Source of the DNA: Paenibacillus massiliensis 2301065 = DSM 16942
GTDB lineage: Bacteria > Bacillota > Bacilli > Paenibacillales > Paenibacillaceae
Reading direction: 5' to 3'
Assembly: GCF_000377505.1 (NCBI RefSeq)
Contig: NZ_KB898207.1
Location: forward strand, 1 to 63,286
DNA length: 63,286 nucleotides
How positions within the stretch are numbered: position 1 is the first letter of the stretch; each line of letters opens with the position of its first letter. Below the pieces are notes generated by a model. It did not search any database. It had not been told where the DNA came from and saw nothing but the letters and a program-made list of their open reading frames with translations. A program made the position numbers and the translations under genes. Positions 52,633 to 60,845 of this stretch are shown piece by piece.

Positions 52633-52809
52633 TCAGGAATGACTTGGGTTCATATCCTCAGTCTCATCATGGTTCAGAGCGTCCTGATGTCTGCGATCAT
52701 TGCGATCCTGTTGAAGCTGCTGTGCGTGATGAGAATTCACACGGGTAGTATTCAGGTCCTGCACTACATTGCTCAGGTTTTTGTCCAGGCCTTGCTTGGC
52801 TTTGCTCAT
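52633..52809 (-). CDS. Hypothetical small hydrophilic protein
   Basis: 58 residues from an ATG at 52809 (an in-frame start 22 codons earlier is possible). Very hydrophilic, rich in Asn, Gln, Asp, His and Arg (NLSNVVQDLNTTRVNSHHAQ, DRNDRRHQDALNHDE). No family recognised; its size and location beside sspP might mean a spore protein, but that is a guess. Ribosome site weak (AAAGG, 14 bases). Confidence 0.45.
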   Translation of the reverse strand: MSKAKQGLDKNLSNVVQDLNTTRVNSHHAQQLQQDRNDRRHQDALNHDETEDMNPSHS

Positions 52810-52972
52810 GCTCGCTACACATCCTTTCCATTCCATTAAATGTTCCATCGGATTGGACATCTGAAGTTCCATCAATTGGACATCCTTCGTTATTAAGAAC
52901 GCTTCACTTCTTCAAGGCTTTCTTTGCACGCTACTTCCACCTCTTATACTGGTAGACGGTCGCGCATTTTAA

Positions 52973-53314
52973 CTAGGGGTTCGTAATCTGTTGCAATGCT
53001 TGGGCGCATTGATGAATATGTCTCGTGTAATGATCAGCGAGCTCCTGAACATAATCTCCCCGCTCATCAATCGTCTGTCCATCCCGTTCAACATCGACGA
53101 GTTGGACCTGCACCTCGCGTGTATCTACGTACGTACAGGCGAAGTCCAATGAATAGCTTTGACGCCCATTAGCATCAATATGAATGCGCAGCGCTTTACC
53201 ATTTGCCTCATCTGCCGCGACCAGCGAATGATCTCCTGGATGCAACAACTCAGGCAAGCGCTCTTGCCAAGCTTGAACTAACTGCTGTTGGTCTATGTTT
53301 AGTTCTTTATTCAT
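52973..53314 (-). CDS. Hypothetical protein, about 113 residues
   Basis: From an ATG at 53314 preceded by GGAGGAGGTG. Mixed alpha/beta without signal peptide (HSLVAADEANGKALRIHIDANGRQSYSLDFACTYVDTREVQVQLVDVERDG, then a helix VQELADHYTRHIHQCAQALQQ). No family recognised. The ribosome site is strong, so I believe the gene is real. Confidence 0.65.
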   Translation of the reverse strand: MNKELNIDQQQLVQAWQERLPELLHPGDHSLVAADEANGKALRIHIDANGRQSYSLDFACTYVDTREVQVQLVDVERDGQTIDERGDYVQELADHYTRHIHQCAQALQQITNP

Positions 53315-53473
53315 GTTAGCACCTCCTCCGTCTTGATAAGGTGCGGCAAAGAGGCGAAATATATACATCCTCTCCTGATCCCGGCTAGAGCTGATTCTTA
53401 TCCTCTTCTTGGAGACGATCAACCGGGTGAGTGACTCGAAGTAACGTCTGGTATTCCCCCTGTATGCATGGCG

Positions 53474-53941
53474 TTATTGTGGAGCAATTCGCGAATATAA
53501 AATATAGTCCATAGGCACCGGCTCCAACCCAACCGTACGAAGCATAGCGTTGATTTGTCCTCGGTGGTACTGACCATGCAGAGCAATATGTATTAAAATG
53601 TCACGGGTAGATGTCCTATGAGGTGTGCCATTCTGACTGGCGTATTCTACAGGCAAATCCAATGCATCCTCTGATAATGCGCCCAGCAAAGCCTGAAATC
53701 CCTCTCGGTTGGCCTTGGTTAGCTCCTCACAAGTATCCATGTCAGCCTCATGGACCCATACTGCAATTCCCTTGCTACTTTGACCCTGAAGCCTTGTCAG
53801 CCAAATGCTCTCCGCCTGGAGCACGTGTCGAAACAGAATTGCAGCTTTACTTGCCTCAGCGGGTGTGGCTACTCGCAAAGCCTCAAGCAATCGCAGATTG
53901 GCCCAATCCATATGATCAAATAACTTTTGAATTGTGTGCAT
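53474..53941 (-). CDS. DinB-family (four-helix) protein
   Basis: 155 residues. The DinB/YfiT metal triad is H39 (LFRHVLQAES), H122 and H126 (HIALHGQYHRGQI). LFDHMDWANLRLLEAL at the start and MDYILYSR at the end are typical. Members are metal-dependent thiol transferases or stress proteins of unknown substrate (bacillithiol-S-transferase relatives). GGAGGTTAAGGGTT precedes the ATG. Confidence 0.88.
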   Translation of the reverse strand: MHTIQKLFDHMDWANLRLLEALRVATPAEASKAAILFRHVLQAESIWLTRLQGQSSKGIAVWVHEADMDTCEELTKANREGFQALLGALSEDALDLPVEYASQNGTPHRTSTRDILIHIALHGQYHRGQINAMLRTVGLEPVPMDYILYSRIAPQ

Positions 53942-54062
53942 AACCCTTAACCTCCATCATAGAGTGATCTCCTGCAAATACAAAAAAACTACTTAAACGG
54001 CATCCTCCTCACACTCATGTATAAGGTCTCAATCCAATTCAAGTAGTTGTATTTATATAATA

Positions 54063-54151
54063 TGGCGGAGAGGATGGGATTCGAACCCATGTGGAGTTGC
54101 CCCCTAACGGTTTTCAAGACCGCCCCGTTATGACCGCTTCGGTACCTCTCC
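54063..54151 (-). tRNA. tRNA-Ser(UGA)
   Basis: 89 nt, class II with a long variable arm. Acceptor GGAGAGG pairs with CCTCTCC, followed by G and an encoded CCA. The anticodon loop CTTGAAA gives UGA; the T-loop GGTTCGAATCC is normal. It follows serS on the same strand, as trnSL-Ser1 does in B. subtilis. Confidence 0.96.
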
Positions 54152-54234
54152 GAGTAGGTAAAACATAATGTTGACTTCTCACAAGAGCGCAACAAAATTA
54201 TTTTACCACAAGTTATTGAGAAATGCAATTATTC

Positions 54235-55515
54235 TTAACGTGGGGAAATGACCTGTACTCCGCCCATATAAGGCTGTAGCACTTCTGGGATGCGAACAGA
54301 GCCATCTTCCTCTTGGTAATTCTCCAGGATAGCCGCTACCGTGCGTCCTACTGCCAATCCAGAGCCGTTCAGTGTATGCAGGAACTCCGGCTTCGCCTTG
54401 GCCTCTGGCCGGAAACGAATGTTGGCACGACGTGCCTGGAAATCCTCGCAATTCGAACAAGAGGAAATCTCACGATACACACCGCTCTCAGGCAGCCACA
54501 CTTCAAGATCGTAAGTCTTCGCAGAGCTGAACCCCATGTCCCCTGTGCACAGCAACAATACGCGGTATGGCAGGTTCAATAGCTGAAGTACACGTTCAGC
54601 ATTTGCCGTCATTTTCTCCAACTCATCGTAAGAGGTCTCCGGGTGAACCAGCTTCAGCATCTCCACCTTATTGAACTGATGCTGACGGATTAATCCACGG
54701 GTATCACGGCCAGCTGCGCCAGCTTCAGAGCGGAAGCAAGAGCTATAGGCAACATAATGCTTAGGAAGCTCCTCTGCATCCATAATCTCTTCACGGTGAT
54801 AGTTGGTTACGGGTACCTCAGCTGTAGGGATCAGATAATATTCGGTATCCCGGAGTTTGAAGAGGTCCTCTTCGAACTTGGGAAGCTGTCCTGTTCCATA
54901 CAGACTGTCTTTATTGACGATATATGGTGGAAGCATCTCTTCGTAGCCATGCTCCGTGCTGTGCAGATCCATCATGAAGTTAATCAGCGCTCGCTCCAGA
55001 CGTGCACCCAGCCCTTTGTAAAAGGTGAAGCGTGAACCTGTTACTTTGGCACCTGCTTCAAAATCAAGGATACCAAGCTGCTGTGCAACTTCCCAATGTG
55101 GCTTGGGAGTGAAGTCAAACACTCTAGGCTCCGCCCAACGACGAACCTCCTGATTCTCTTCTTCGGACGCGCCTACAGGAACATCTCCGCTTGGCAGGTT
55201 AGGAATCGCCATGGTAAGCTCTTCGATTTGCTCCTCCAGCTCACGGACCTGATCATCCAGCTCCTTGATGCGATCAGATACCTGACGCATTTCCAGAATT
55301 AGCTCATCTGCATTTTCCTTGTTCTTCTTGAGCTTAGCTACTTCACCAGAGACCGTATTTCGACGGTTCTTGAGCGCCTCACTCTCCTGCAGCAGCTCTC
55401 TGCGCCGCGTATCCATCTCCGGGAAACCACTAATGAGCTCCAGCGACTTGCCGCGATTCTGCAGCGCTTGTTCTACACGGCTGAAATCGTTACGCAATAT
55501 TTTGACATCTAACAC
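54235..55515 (-). CDS. serS: Seryl-tRNA synthetase
   Basis: 426 residues, class II. N-terminal coiled-coil tRNA-binding arm (about 25-105), then motif 2 as FRSEAGAAGRDTRGLIRQHQFNKVEM and motif 3 as GSGLAVGRTVAAILENYQ. The GTG at 55515 follows GGAGGGCTATTC; the upstream open frame overlaps the leader hairpin. It is followed by tRNA-Ser. A leader hairpin precedes it, but no T-box sequence is seen. Confidence 0.96.
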   Translation of the reverse strand: MLDVKILRNDFSRVEQALQNRGKSLELISGFPEMDTRRRELLQESEALKNRRNTVSGEVAKLKKNKENADELILEMRQVSDRIKELDDQVRELEEQIEELTMAIPNLPSGDVPVGASEEENQEVRRWAEPRVFDFTPKPHWEVAQQLGILDFEAGAKVTGSRFTFYKGLGARLERALINFMMDLHSTEHGYEEMLPPYIVNKDSLYGTGQLPKFEEDLFKLRDTEYYLIPTAEVPVTNYHREEIMDAEELPKHYVAYSSCFRSEAGAAGRDTRGLIRQHQFNKVEMLKLVHPETSYDELEKMTANAERVLQLLNLPYRVLLLCTGDMGFSSAKTYDLEVWLPESGVYREISSCSNCEDFQARRANIRFRPEAKAKPEFLHTLNGSGLAVGRTVAAILENYQEEDGSVRIPEVLQPYMGGVQVISPR

Positions 55516-55532
55516 GAATAGCCCTCCTACAC

Positions 55533-55638
55533 AAAAACCCTGACCCTCCAGCAGAAACATCTTCTCTGGCTAATCCTATGCCTTAATCGGCTCCAAGAGG
55601 CTTGTACCGAGTTAAGGAGTCAGAATGAAGGGTCAAGG
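55533..55638 (-). promoter_or_regulatory. Structured leader ahead of serS, possible three-way junction
   Basis: On the minus strand CCTTGACCCTTC (55627-55638) pairs with GGAGGGTCAGGG (55538-55549) over 12 bp with two G-U pairs, and five T follow before the serS ribosome site. Inside are two smaller hairpins: TCGG...CAAG-CCT-CTTG...CCGA (55587-55610) and CCAGAGAA-GATG-TTTCTGCTGG (55548-55569). It could be an attenuator or simply a terminator for pdxST. Confidence 0.45.
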
Positions 55639-55675
55639 TTGGTTTGATTGACATGCCTATGCTTTCATATGCATC

Positions 55676-56251
55676 TTACATACTCTGCTGCTTGACCATA
55701 TCCACGAAATACTGGTGCAGCCGATAATCGTCAGTCAGCTCCGGGTGAAATGACGACGCCAGCAGATGCCCTTCACGCGCAGTAACGATTTCATCTTGGT
55801 ACTCTGACAGCACCTCTACACCTTCACCTACCTGGCTAATGAGTGGAGCACGAATGAACACCGCACGTACAGGCTGCTCGATCCCCTTGATGTCCAGATC
55901 TGTCTCAAAGCTCTCGCGTTGGCGACCGAAGGCGTTACGGCTTACAGTGATGTTCATCAGTCCAAGATGTGGTTCTTCGCTTCCTTCAATGTCCTTGGCC
56001 AGTACGATTAGACCTGCACAGGTGCCGAATATCGGCCTGCCCTGCCCCGAGAATTCCCGGATCGCTTCGATAAAACCGTACTTCCGCATCAGCTTGCCAA
56101 TCGTAGTGCTCTCTCCACCAGGAATGATAAGCCCAGCTATCTCACTTAATTGTTCGATCTGCTTGATGGCAATTCCTTCTGCACCTGCAGACGAAATACT
56201 CTTCAAATGCTCTGCTACAGCGCCCTGCAGCGCCAGTACTCCAATCTTCAT
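55676..56251 (-). CDS. pdxT: Pyridoxal 5'-phosphate synthase glutaminase subunit PdxT
   Basis: 191 residues. Class I-like glutamine amidotransferase: nucleophile C78 in FGTCAGLIVLA, and the His-Glu pair in SSFHPELT. It feeds ammonia to PdxS. AGGAGAGCGGGTTC precedes the ATG. It follows pdxS with 13 nt between, in the standard pdxST operon. Confidence 0.97.
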   Translation of the reverse strand: MKIGVLALQGAVAEHLKSISSAGAEGIAIKQIEQLSEIAGLIIPGGESTTIGKLMRKYGFIEAIREFSGQGRPIFGTCAGLIVLAKDIEGSEEPHLGLMNITVSRNAFGRQRESFETDLDIKGIEQPVRAVFIRAPLISQVGEGVEVLSEYQDEIVTAREGHLLASSFHPELTDDYRLHQYFVDMVKQQSM

Positions 56252-56264
56252 GAACCCGCTCTCC

Positions 56265-57146
56265 TTACCAGCCGCGGTCCTGCATGCGGTCTTGTGGAGC
56301 TAGCTTGGAGATCTCAATGCCCTTCATTGGCGTACCCAGATTCTTGGACACTTCAGCGATCAGCTTATAGTCCGTATAATGAGTGGTCGCTTCCACGATA
56401 GCACGTGCAAATTTCTCAGGGCTGTCCGATTTGAAGATGCCGGAACCAACAAATACCCCATCAGCACCCAAATGCATCATCAACGCTGCATCCGCTGGAG
56501 TTGCTACACCACCAGCTGCAAAATTCACCACAGGCAGTTTGCCGTTCTCATGTACTTCAAACAAGAGTTCATAGGCAACACCCAGATTTTTGGCTTCGGC
56601 ATACAGCTCGTCCTTGGACATATTCTGTACCTTGCGGATCTGACTATTGATGAATCTCATATGACGAACTGCTTCTACGATGTTACCAGTACCCGGCTCA
56701 CCCTTTGTACGAATCATCGAGGCACCCTCACCGATCCGACGCAGTGCTTCACCCAAATCCTTCGCGCCACATACGAATGGAACAGTAAATTCTTTTTTAT
56801 CAATATGAAATACCTCGTCTGCTGGCGTGAGGACTTCACTTTCGTCCAGATAGTCGACGCCCAGAGACTCAAGCACCTTTGCTTCTACATAATGCCCGAT
56901 CCGCGCCTTCGCCATGACGGGAATGGTAACGACCTTCATAACCTCTTCCACAATGGTAGGATCAGCCATACGAGCTACCCCGCCAGCTGCACGGATATCA
57001 GATGGGACACGCTCCAAAGCCATGACCGCAGTGGCACCCGCAGCCTCAGCAATTTTTGCCTGCTCAGCATTCATGACGTCCATAATGACGCCACCCTTTT
57101 GCATTTCCGCCATACCTCTTTTTACACGCGATGTTCCCGTTTCCAT
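56265..57146 (-). CDS. pdxS: Pyridoxal 5'-phosphate synthase subunit PdxS
   Basis: 293 residues, TIM barrel. It builds PLP from ribose 5-phosphate, glyceraldehyde 3-phosphate and ammonia. The Schiff-base Lys K80 is in MAKARIGH, and the second one lies in SMIRTKGEPGTGN. GGVATPADAALMMHLGADGVFVGSGIF is the phosphate-binding end. GGAGG precedes the ATG. It sits between dacA and pdxT. Confidence 0.98.
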   Translation of the reverse strand: METGTSRVKRGMAEMQKGGVIMDVMNAEQAKIAEAAGATAVMALERVPSDIRAAGGVARMADPTIVEEVMKVVTIPVMAKARIGHYVEAKVLESLGVDYLDESEVLTPADEVFHIDKKEFTVPFVCGAKDLGEALRRIGEGASMIRTKGEPGTGNIVEAVRHMRFINSQIRKVQNMSKDELYAEAKNLGVAYELLFEVHENGKLPVVNFAAGGVATPADAALMMHLGADGVFVGSGIFKSDSPEKFARAIVEATTHYTDYKLIAEVSKNLGTPMKGIEISKLAPQDRMQDRGW

Positions 57147-57303
57147 ACCTGACCTCCTGTGTTATGGTTCTACCATAGAAGAATTGTAAGCTCATGTAAC
57201 CTATACATTCACTGTGCGTTAACACAATGATCTTGTGTATTATTCTAACTTGTTATTCTACTGGAATAGGATTAAAATCACAACAAAAATCCACAGTTCA
57301 AAG

Positions 57304-58725
57304 CTAGAAGAGATTCTTAATCCCGTCGAATAGATCCCCGAAGAAGCTTCCAATGGCACGGAACAACATTTTGAACCAACCCGCTTCCTCCACGGCAGCT
57401 GTCGTGATCAGATCCACTGTCTTTTCCTGTGCCTGCTCCATCCCATCTGTCTTATAGGAGTAGGTTACAGTTCCAACCTTGGCACCTTGTGTCAAAGGCG
57501 CAACCAACTGATCCTCAGGTGTAATATTCGTCGAAAAAGTAAGCTGCGGATTGGCCGCGTTCTTAGGAACAATGAAGCTCACAGCATCACTTGTGACGAC
57601 ACCAACCGTCTTCTCTTTACCTTTGGTAACAGGTACGCTCTCCACGCCTTGAACGACGGATTTTGGAGCTACCACCTGTTTGATCTCAAAGTTATTGAAG
57701 CCGTAATCGAGTACTTTACGTGTCTCTGTAAAACGCTTCGGTTCGGTCTTAGCCCCCATAACTACACTAATGAGCGTCATTCCATCACGTACGGCTGTGC
57801 CTGCAAAACAGTATTTAGCTGCAGTTGTATGTCCCGTCTTCATACCGTTCAGGCCTTCATACGCATATTGCCTGAAGTTGCGAATGTCCTTATTAGCCTC
57901 CAGCATCCAGTTCCAGTTGATGATTGGCGCTGTATCTTTCTCTCGGAATTGATGAGACTGGATCGTTGTAAATTCGGTATAATCTGGATGATCACGTACA
58001 ATATAACCAGCCAGGGTAGCCACGTCACGTGCTGTCATTACTGTCTCGCGGTCTGTGCTAGGCTGATATTTCGCAGGCATATCTTTCTTATCAAGGCCCG
58101 TTGAATTAATAAAGTATGAATTCGTCATCCCCATGCGCTGGGCTTCTTCGTTCATCATAGCCACGAAGTTCTCCTCAGAGCCTGCCACTTGCTCAGCCAA
58201 GGCAACCGTTGCATCATTTGCCGAACCGACTGCCATAGCGATATATAGATCCCGGACTGTATGTTGATCTCCTTCTGCAAGGAAGATGCGTGAACCCACA
58301 CTTTTGGCAGCATTCTCACCAACGGTGACTACCGTATCCCAGCTTAGTTTCCCCTGCTTCACCTGTTCAGCTACGATATACTCCGTCATCATTTTGGTCA
58401 TACTTGCCGGCGGCAAAGGCTGATCCGGATTCATGGACAGAATAACTTGTCCTGTAGTAGGCTCGATCAGGATCGCTGAGCTGAGCTCCAGATCTGGTGT
58501 CTTAATGCCGCCAAGCCCCACCAGGGCAGTCGTAGAGGCAGTCGCTGTTCCTTCAGCAGCAGCTACAAAAGCCGGGTTAAGTACATTTACAGACGGTAAA
58601 GCCACTCCATACAGGAGGTTAAGAGCTACTAGTGCAGCAGCGCTTTGTTTCGCCAGCTTGCCAGCCTTGGCACGCTTGCTCTTCTTCATGTCACGATTCA
58701 CATTCAATGATTTCAATTCTTTCAA
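57304..58725 (-). CDS. dacA: D-alanyl-D-alanine carboxypeptidase (PBP5)
   Basis: 473 residues. SxxK at S108-K111 (PASMTK), SxN at S168-N170 (GSAN) and KTG at K296-G298 (MKTGHT) form the active site. A basic N-terminus with a hydrophobic segment (about 28-52) provides export, and a C-terminal amphipathic helix (KMLFRAIGSFFGDLFDGIKNLF) anchors it to the outer membrane face. The start is TTG after GAGAGGAG. Located between guaB and pdxS, as in B. subtilis. Confidence 0.96.
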   Translation of the reverse strand: MKELKSLNVNRDMKKSKRAKAGKLAKQSAAALVALNLLYGVALPSVNVLNPAFVAAAEGTATASTTALVGLGGIKTPDLELSSAILIEPTTGQVILSMNPDQPLPPASMTKMMTEYIVAEQVKQGKLSWDTVVTVGENAAKSVGSRIFLAEGDQHTVRDLYIAMAVGSANDATVALAEQVAGSEENFVAMMNEEAQRMGMTNSYFINSTGLDKKDMPAKYQPSTDRETVMTARDVATLAGYIVRDHPDYTEFTTIQSHQFREKDTAPIINWNWMLEANKDIRNFRQYAYEGLNGMKTGHTTAAKYCFAGTAVRDGMTLISVVMGAKTEPKRFTETRKVLDYGFNNFEIKQVVAPKSVVQGVESVPVTKGKEKTVGVVTSDAVSFIVPKNAANPQLTFSTNITPEDQLVAPLTQGAKVGTVTYSYKTDGMEQAQEKTVDLITTAAVEEAGWFKMLFRAIGSFFGDLFDGIKNLF

Positions 58726-58985
58726 CGGTTACGAACTCCTCTCATACTCAACCCTACCTATAATGCCGCATATGCCAGGTACTTCATGGGTTGTCTAAGC
58801 CAATTATGCTGTCAAAAACGCTTGATTCCATATCATTTCACTATATTATCTATGTCTGAGCTAACGCCCGTTCTTATCATTCATCATAGGTGTGTTGCAT
58901 TTGTTCGCTGGCAGTAGTCGTTAGAACTCCCAGTCATGCCAACTTAATAACTTAGTACTTGTCTATTCTATCACAGGCCATACAG

Positions 58986-59027
58986 CAAAAAAAGACAGGC
59001 TAAGCGAATCTGCTTAACCTGTCTTTG
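58986..59027 (-). terminator. Terminator of guaB
   Basis: Minus strand AAAGACAGGtTAAGC-AGATTC-GCTTAgCCTGTCTTT followed by further T, 22 nt after the guaB stop. Confidence 0.9.
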
Positions 59028-59049
59028 GTGATATAGGAATTAATTCGTA

Positions 59050-60507
59050 TTACAAGGAATAGTTAGGAGCTTCCTTCGTAATCTGTACATCATGCGGGTG
59101 GCTCTCACGCAGACCAGCTCCAGTGATCCGAATGAAGTGTGTATCGTTACGCAGTGACTCAATGCTAGGTGTACCACAGTATCCCATACCTGAGCGCAAG
59201 CCGCCCAGCAGCTGATGTACTGTCTCAGACAATGGACCTTTATAGGCTACGCGGCCCTCAATTCCTTCTGGCACGAGCTTCTTGTCATCATCCTGGAAGT
59301 AACGATCCTTACTTCCTTGCTTCATAGCTCCTACAGAGCCCATACCACGGTAAACCTTGTAACGGCGACCTTGGTAAATCTCAGATTCACCTGGGCTTTC
59401 CTCCGTACCTGCGAACAAGCTACCCAGCATAACTGCCGATGCGCCAGCTGCCAATGCTTTGGTAATCTCTCCAGAGTACTTGATACCGCCATCAGCGATA
59501 ATTGGAATACCATACTCACGAGCTACAGTAGCACAATCGTAGATAGCTGTAATTTGAGGTACACCAATACCTGCGATTACACGCGTCGTACAGATCGATC
59601 CTGGTCCGATGCCCACTTTGACAACCGAGGCGCCAGCTTCGATCAATTCACGTGTGCCGTCTCCAGTTGCCACGTTACCTGCTACAATCGTAAGATCCGG
59701 ATACGCTGCGCGAAGCTTTCTGACTGCATCAATGATGTTGATATGATGTCCGTGAGCAGAGTCTACTACGATCAAATCAACACCTGCCTTAACTAGAGCG
59801 GCAGTCCGGTCAAAGGTATCGCTGGAAATTCCTACTGCAGCACCTACAAGCAGGCGTCCTTGCGAATCTTTTGCCGCATTCGGGAACTGGATGGCCTTCT
59901 CGATATCCTTAATGGTGATAAGACCCTTAAGATTATTGTCTTCATCGACCAATGGCAGCTTCTCGATCTTATGCTTCTGGAGAATTCCTTCAGCTTCCTG
60001 CAGGGTTGTCCCTACTGGAGCAGTAACCAGGTTTTCCTTGGTCATTACATCGCTAATTTTAATAGAATAATCATGAATGAAGCGCAGATCGCGGTTCGTC
60101 AAAATCCCTACAAGCTTATTTTGCTCATTAACAATCGGTACACCGGAGATACGGAACTTGCCCATAACGACCTCAGCATCTGACACTAAGTGGTCTGGAG
60201 TCAATGAGAATGGATTCGTAATAACCCCGCTCTCGGAGCGTTTAACGCGGTCTACTTCCTCTGCCTGCTGCTCAACAGTCATATTCTTATGAATAATGCC
60301 GACGCCACCTTCTCTGGCGATAGCTATAGCTAATGCCGCCTCAGTAACGGTATCCATTCCGGCACTTAACAGCGGCATGTTCAACTTAACCTTGTCGCTT
60401 AGACGACTTGAAATATCCACCTCTTTAGGTAATACCTCAGATTTACGCGGTACCAGCAATACATCATCGAAGGTTAAGCCTTCTTTTGTAAACTTATCTT
60501 CCCACAC
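59050..60507 (-). CDS. guaB: IMP dehydrogenase
   Basis: 485 residues from the GTG at 60507, which follows AAGGAGGAACAATCGG; the longer open frame has no ribosome site. It oxidises IMP to XMP in GMP synthesis. The catalytic Cys is C306 in GPGSICTTR, and a CBS pair spans about 97-210. GGAVMLGSLFAGTEE-type phosphate loop (GASAVMLGSLFAGTEESPGE) and the RYFQ flap are present. Standard near-origin location between an rRNA operon and dacA. Confidence 0.97.
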   Translation of the reverse strand: MWEDKFTKEGLTFDDVLLVPRKSEVLPKEVDISSRLSDKVKLNMPLLSAGMDTVTEAALAIAIAREGGVGIIHKNMTVEQQAEEVDRVKRSESGVITNPFSLTPDHLVSDAEVVMGKFRISGVPIVNEQNKLVGILTNRDLRFIHDYSIKISDVMTKENLVTAPVGTTLQEAEGILQKHKIEKLPLVDEDNNLKGLITIKDIEKAIQFPNAAKDSQGRLLVGAAVGISSDTFDRTAALVKAGVDLIVVDSAHGHHINIIDAVRKLRAAYPDLTIVAGNVATGDGTRELIEAGASVVKVGIGPGSICTTRVIAGIGVPQITAIYDCATVAREYGIPIIADGGIKYSGEITKALAAGASAVMLGSLFAGTEESPGESEIYQGRRYKVYRGMGSVGAMKQGSKDRYFQDDDKKLVPEGIEGRVAYKGPLSETVHQLLGGLRSGMGYCGTPSIESLRNDTHFIRITGAGLRESHPHDVQITKEAPNYSL

Positions 60508-60598
60508 CCGATTGTTCCTCCTTAAAAGTTCTATACTCTCACACAAATGTGTGCCTGTGACGGACATTTTGAAAGCTTCTGAAATTATATTATTGCTT

Positions 60599-60627
60599 AT
60601 CTTAGCAAAGCAGTATAGGGGTGTCAA
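60599..60627 (-). promoter_or_regulatory. guaB promoter
   Basis: Minus strand TTGACA (60622-60627), 17-nt spacer, TAAGAT (60599-60604). The predicted leader of about 85 nt contains a CACACATTTGTGTG stem-loop. No guanine riboswitch or PurR box pair was seen in the leader. Confidence 0.72.
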
Positions 60628-60754
60628 GGCACCATATCCTGCTGTTTGTATCTTTTACTGCAGCCTTTTCGGAACTGTGTGCGGGGGGTGGACATATGTA
60701 CATGCATCAGAGTATTTGCCACGATATTTGCCGAGTATTACATAATATATAGGG

Positions 60755-60811
60755 GACAAAATAACACAAGCAAGTGGGCCTCCGCTAGAGAGTCATGCCA
60801 CTTGCTTGTGT
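60755..60811 (-). terminator. Terminator of the right-hand chemoreceptor gene
   Basis: Perfect 14-bp arms ACACAAGCAAGTGG (60764-60777) and CCACTTGCTTGTGT (60798-60811), followed on the minus strand by TATTTTG. Confidence 0.85.
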
Positions 60812-60845
60812 ATATTAATACAGCTATACAATTTAGTTATGCGGA

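Noticed and set aside
55516..55675. Serine T-box riboswitch ahead of serS
   Set aside because: The conserved AGGGTGGNACCGCG antiterminator sequence is absent.
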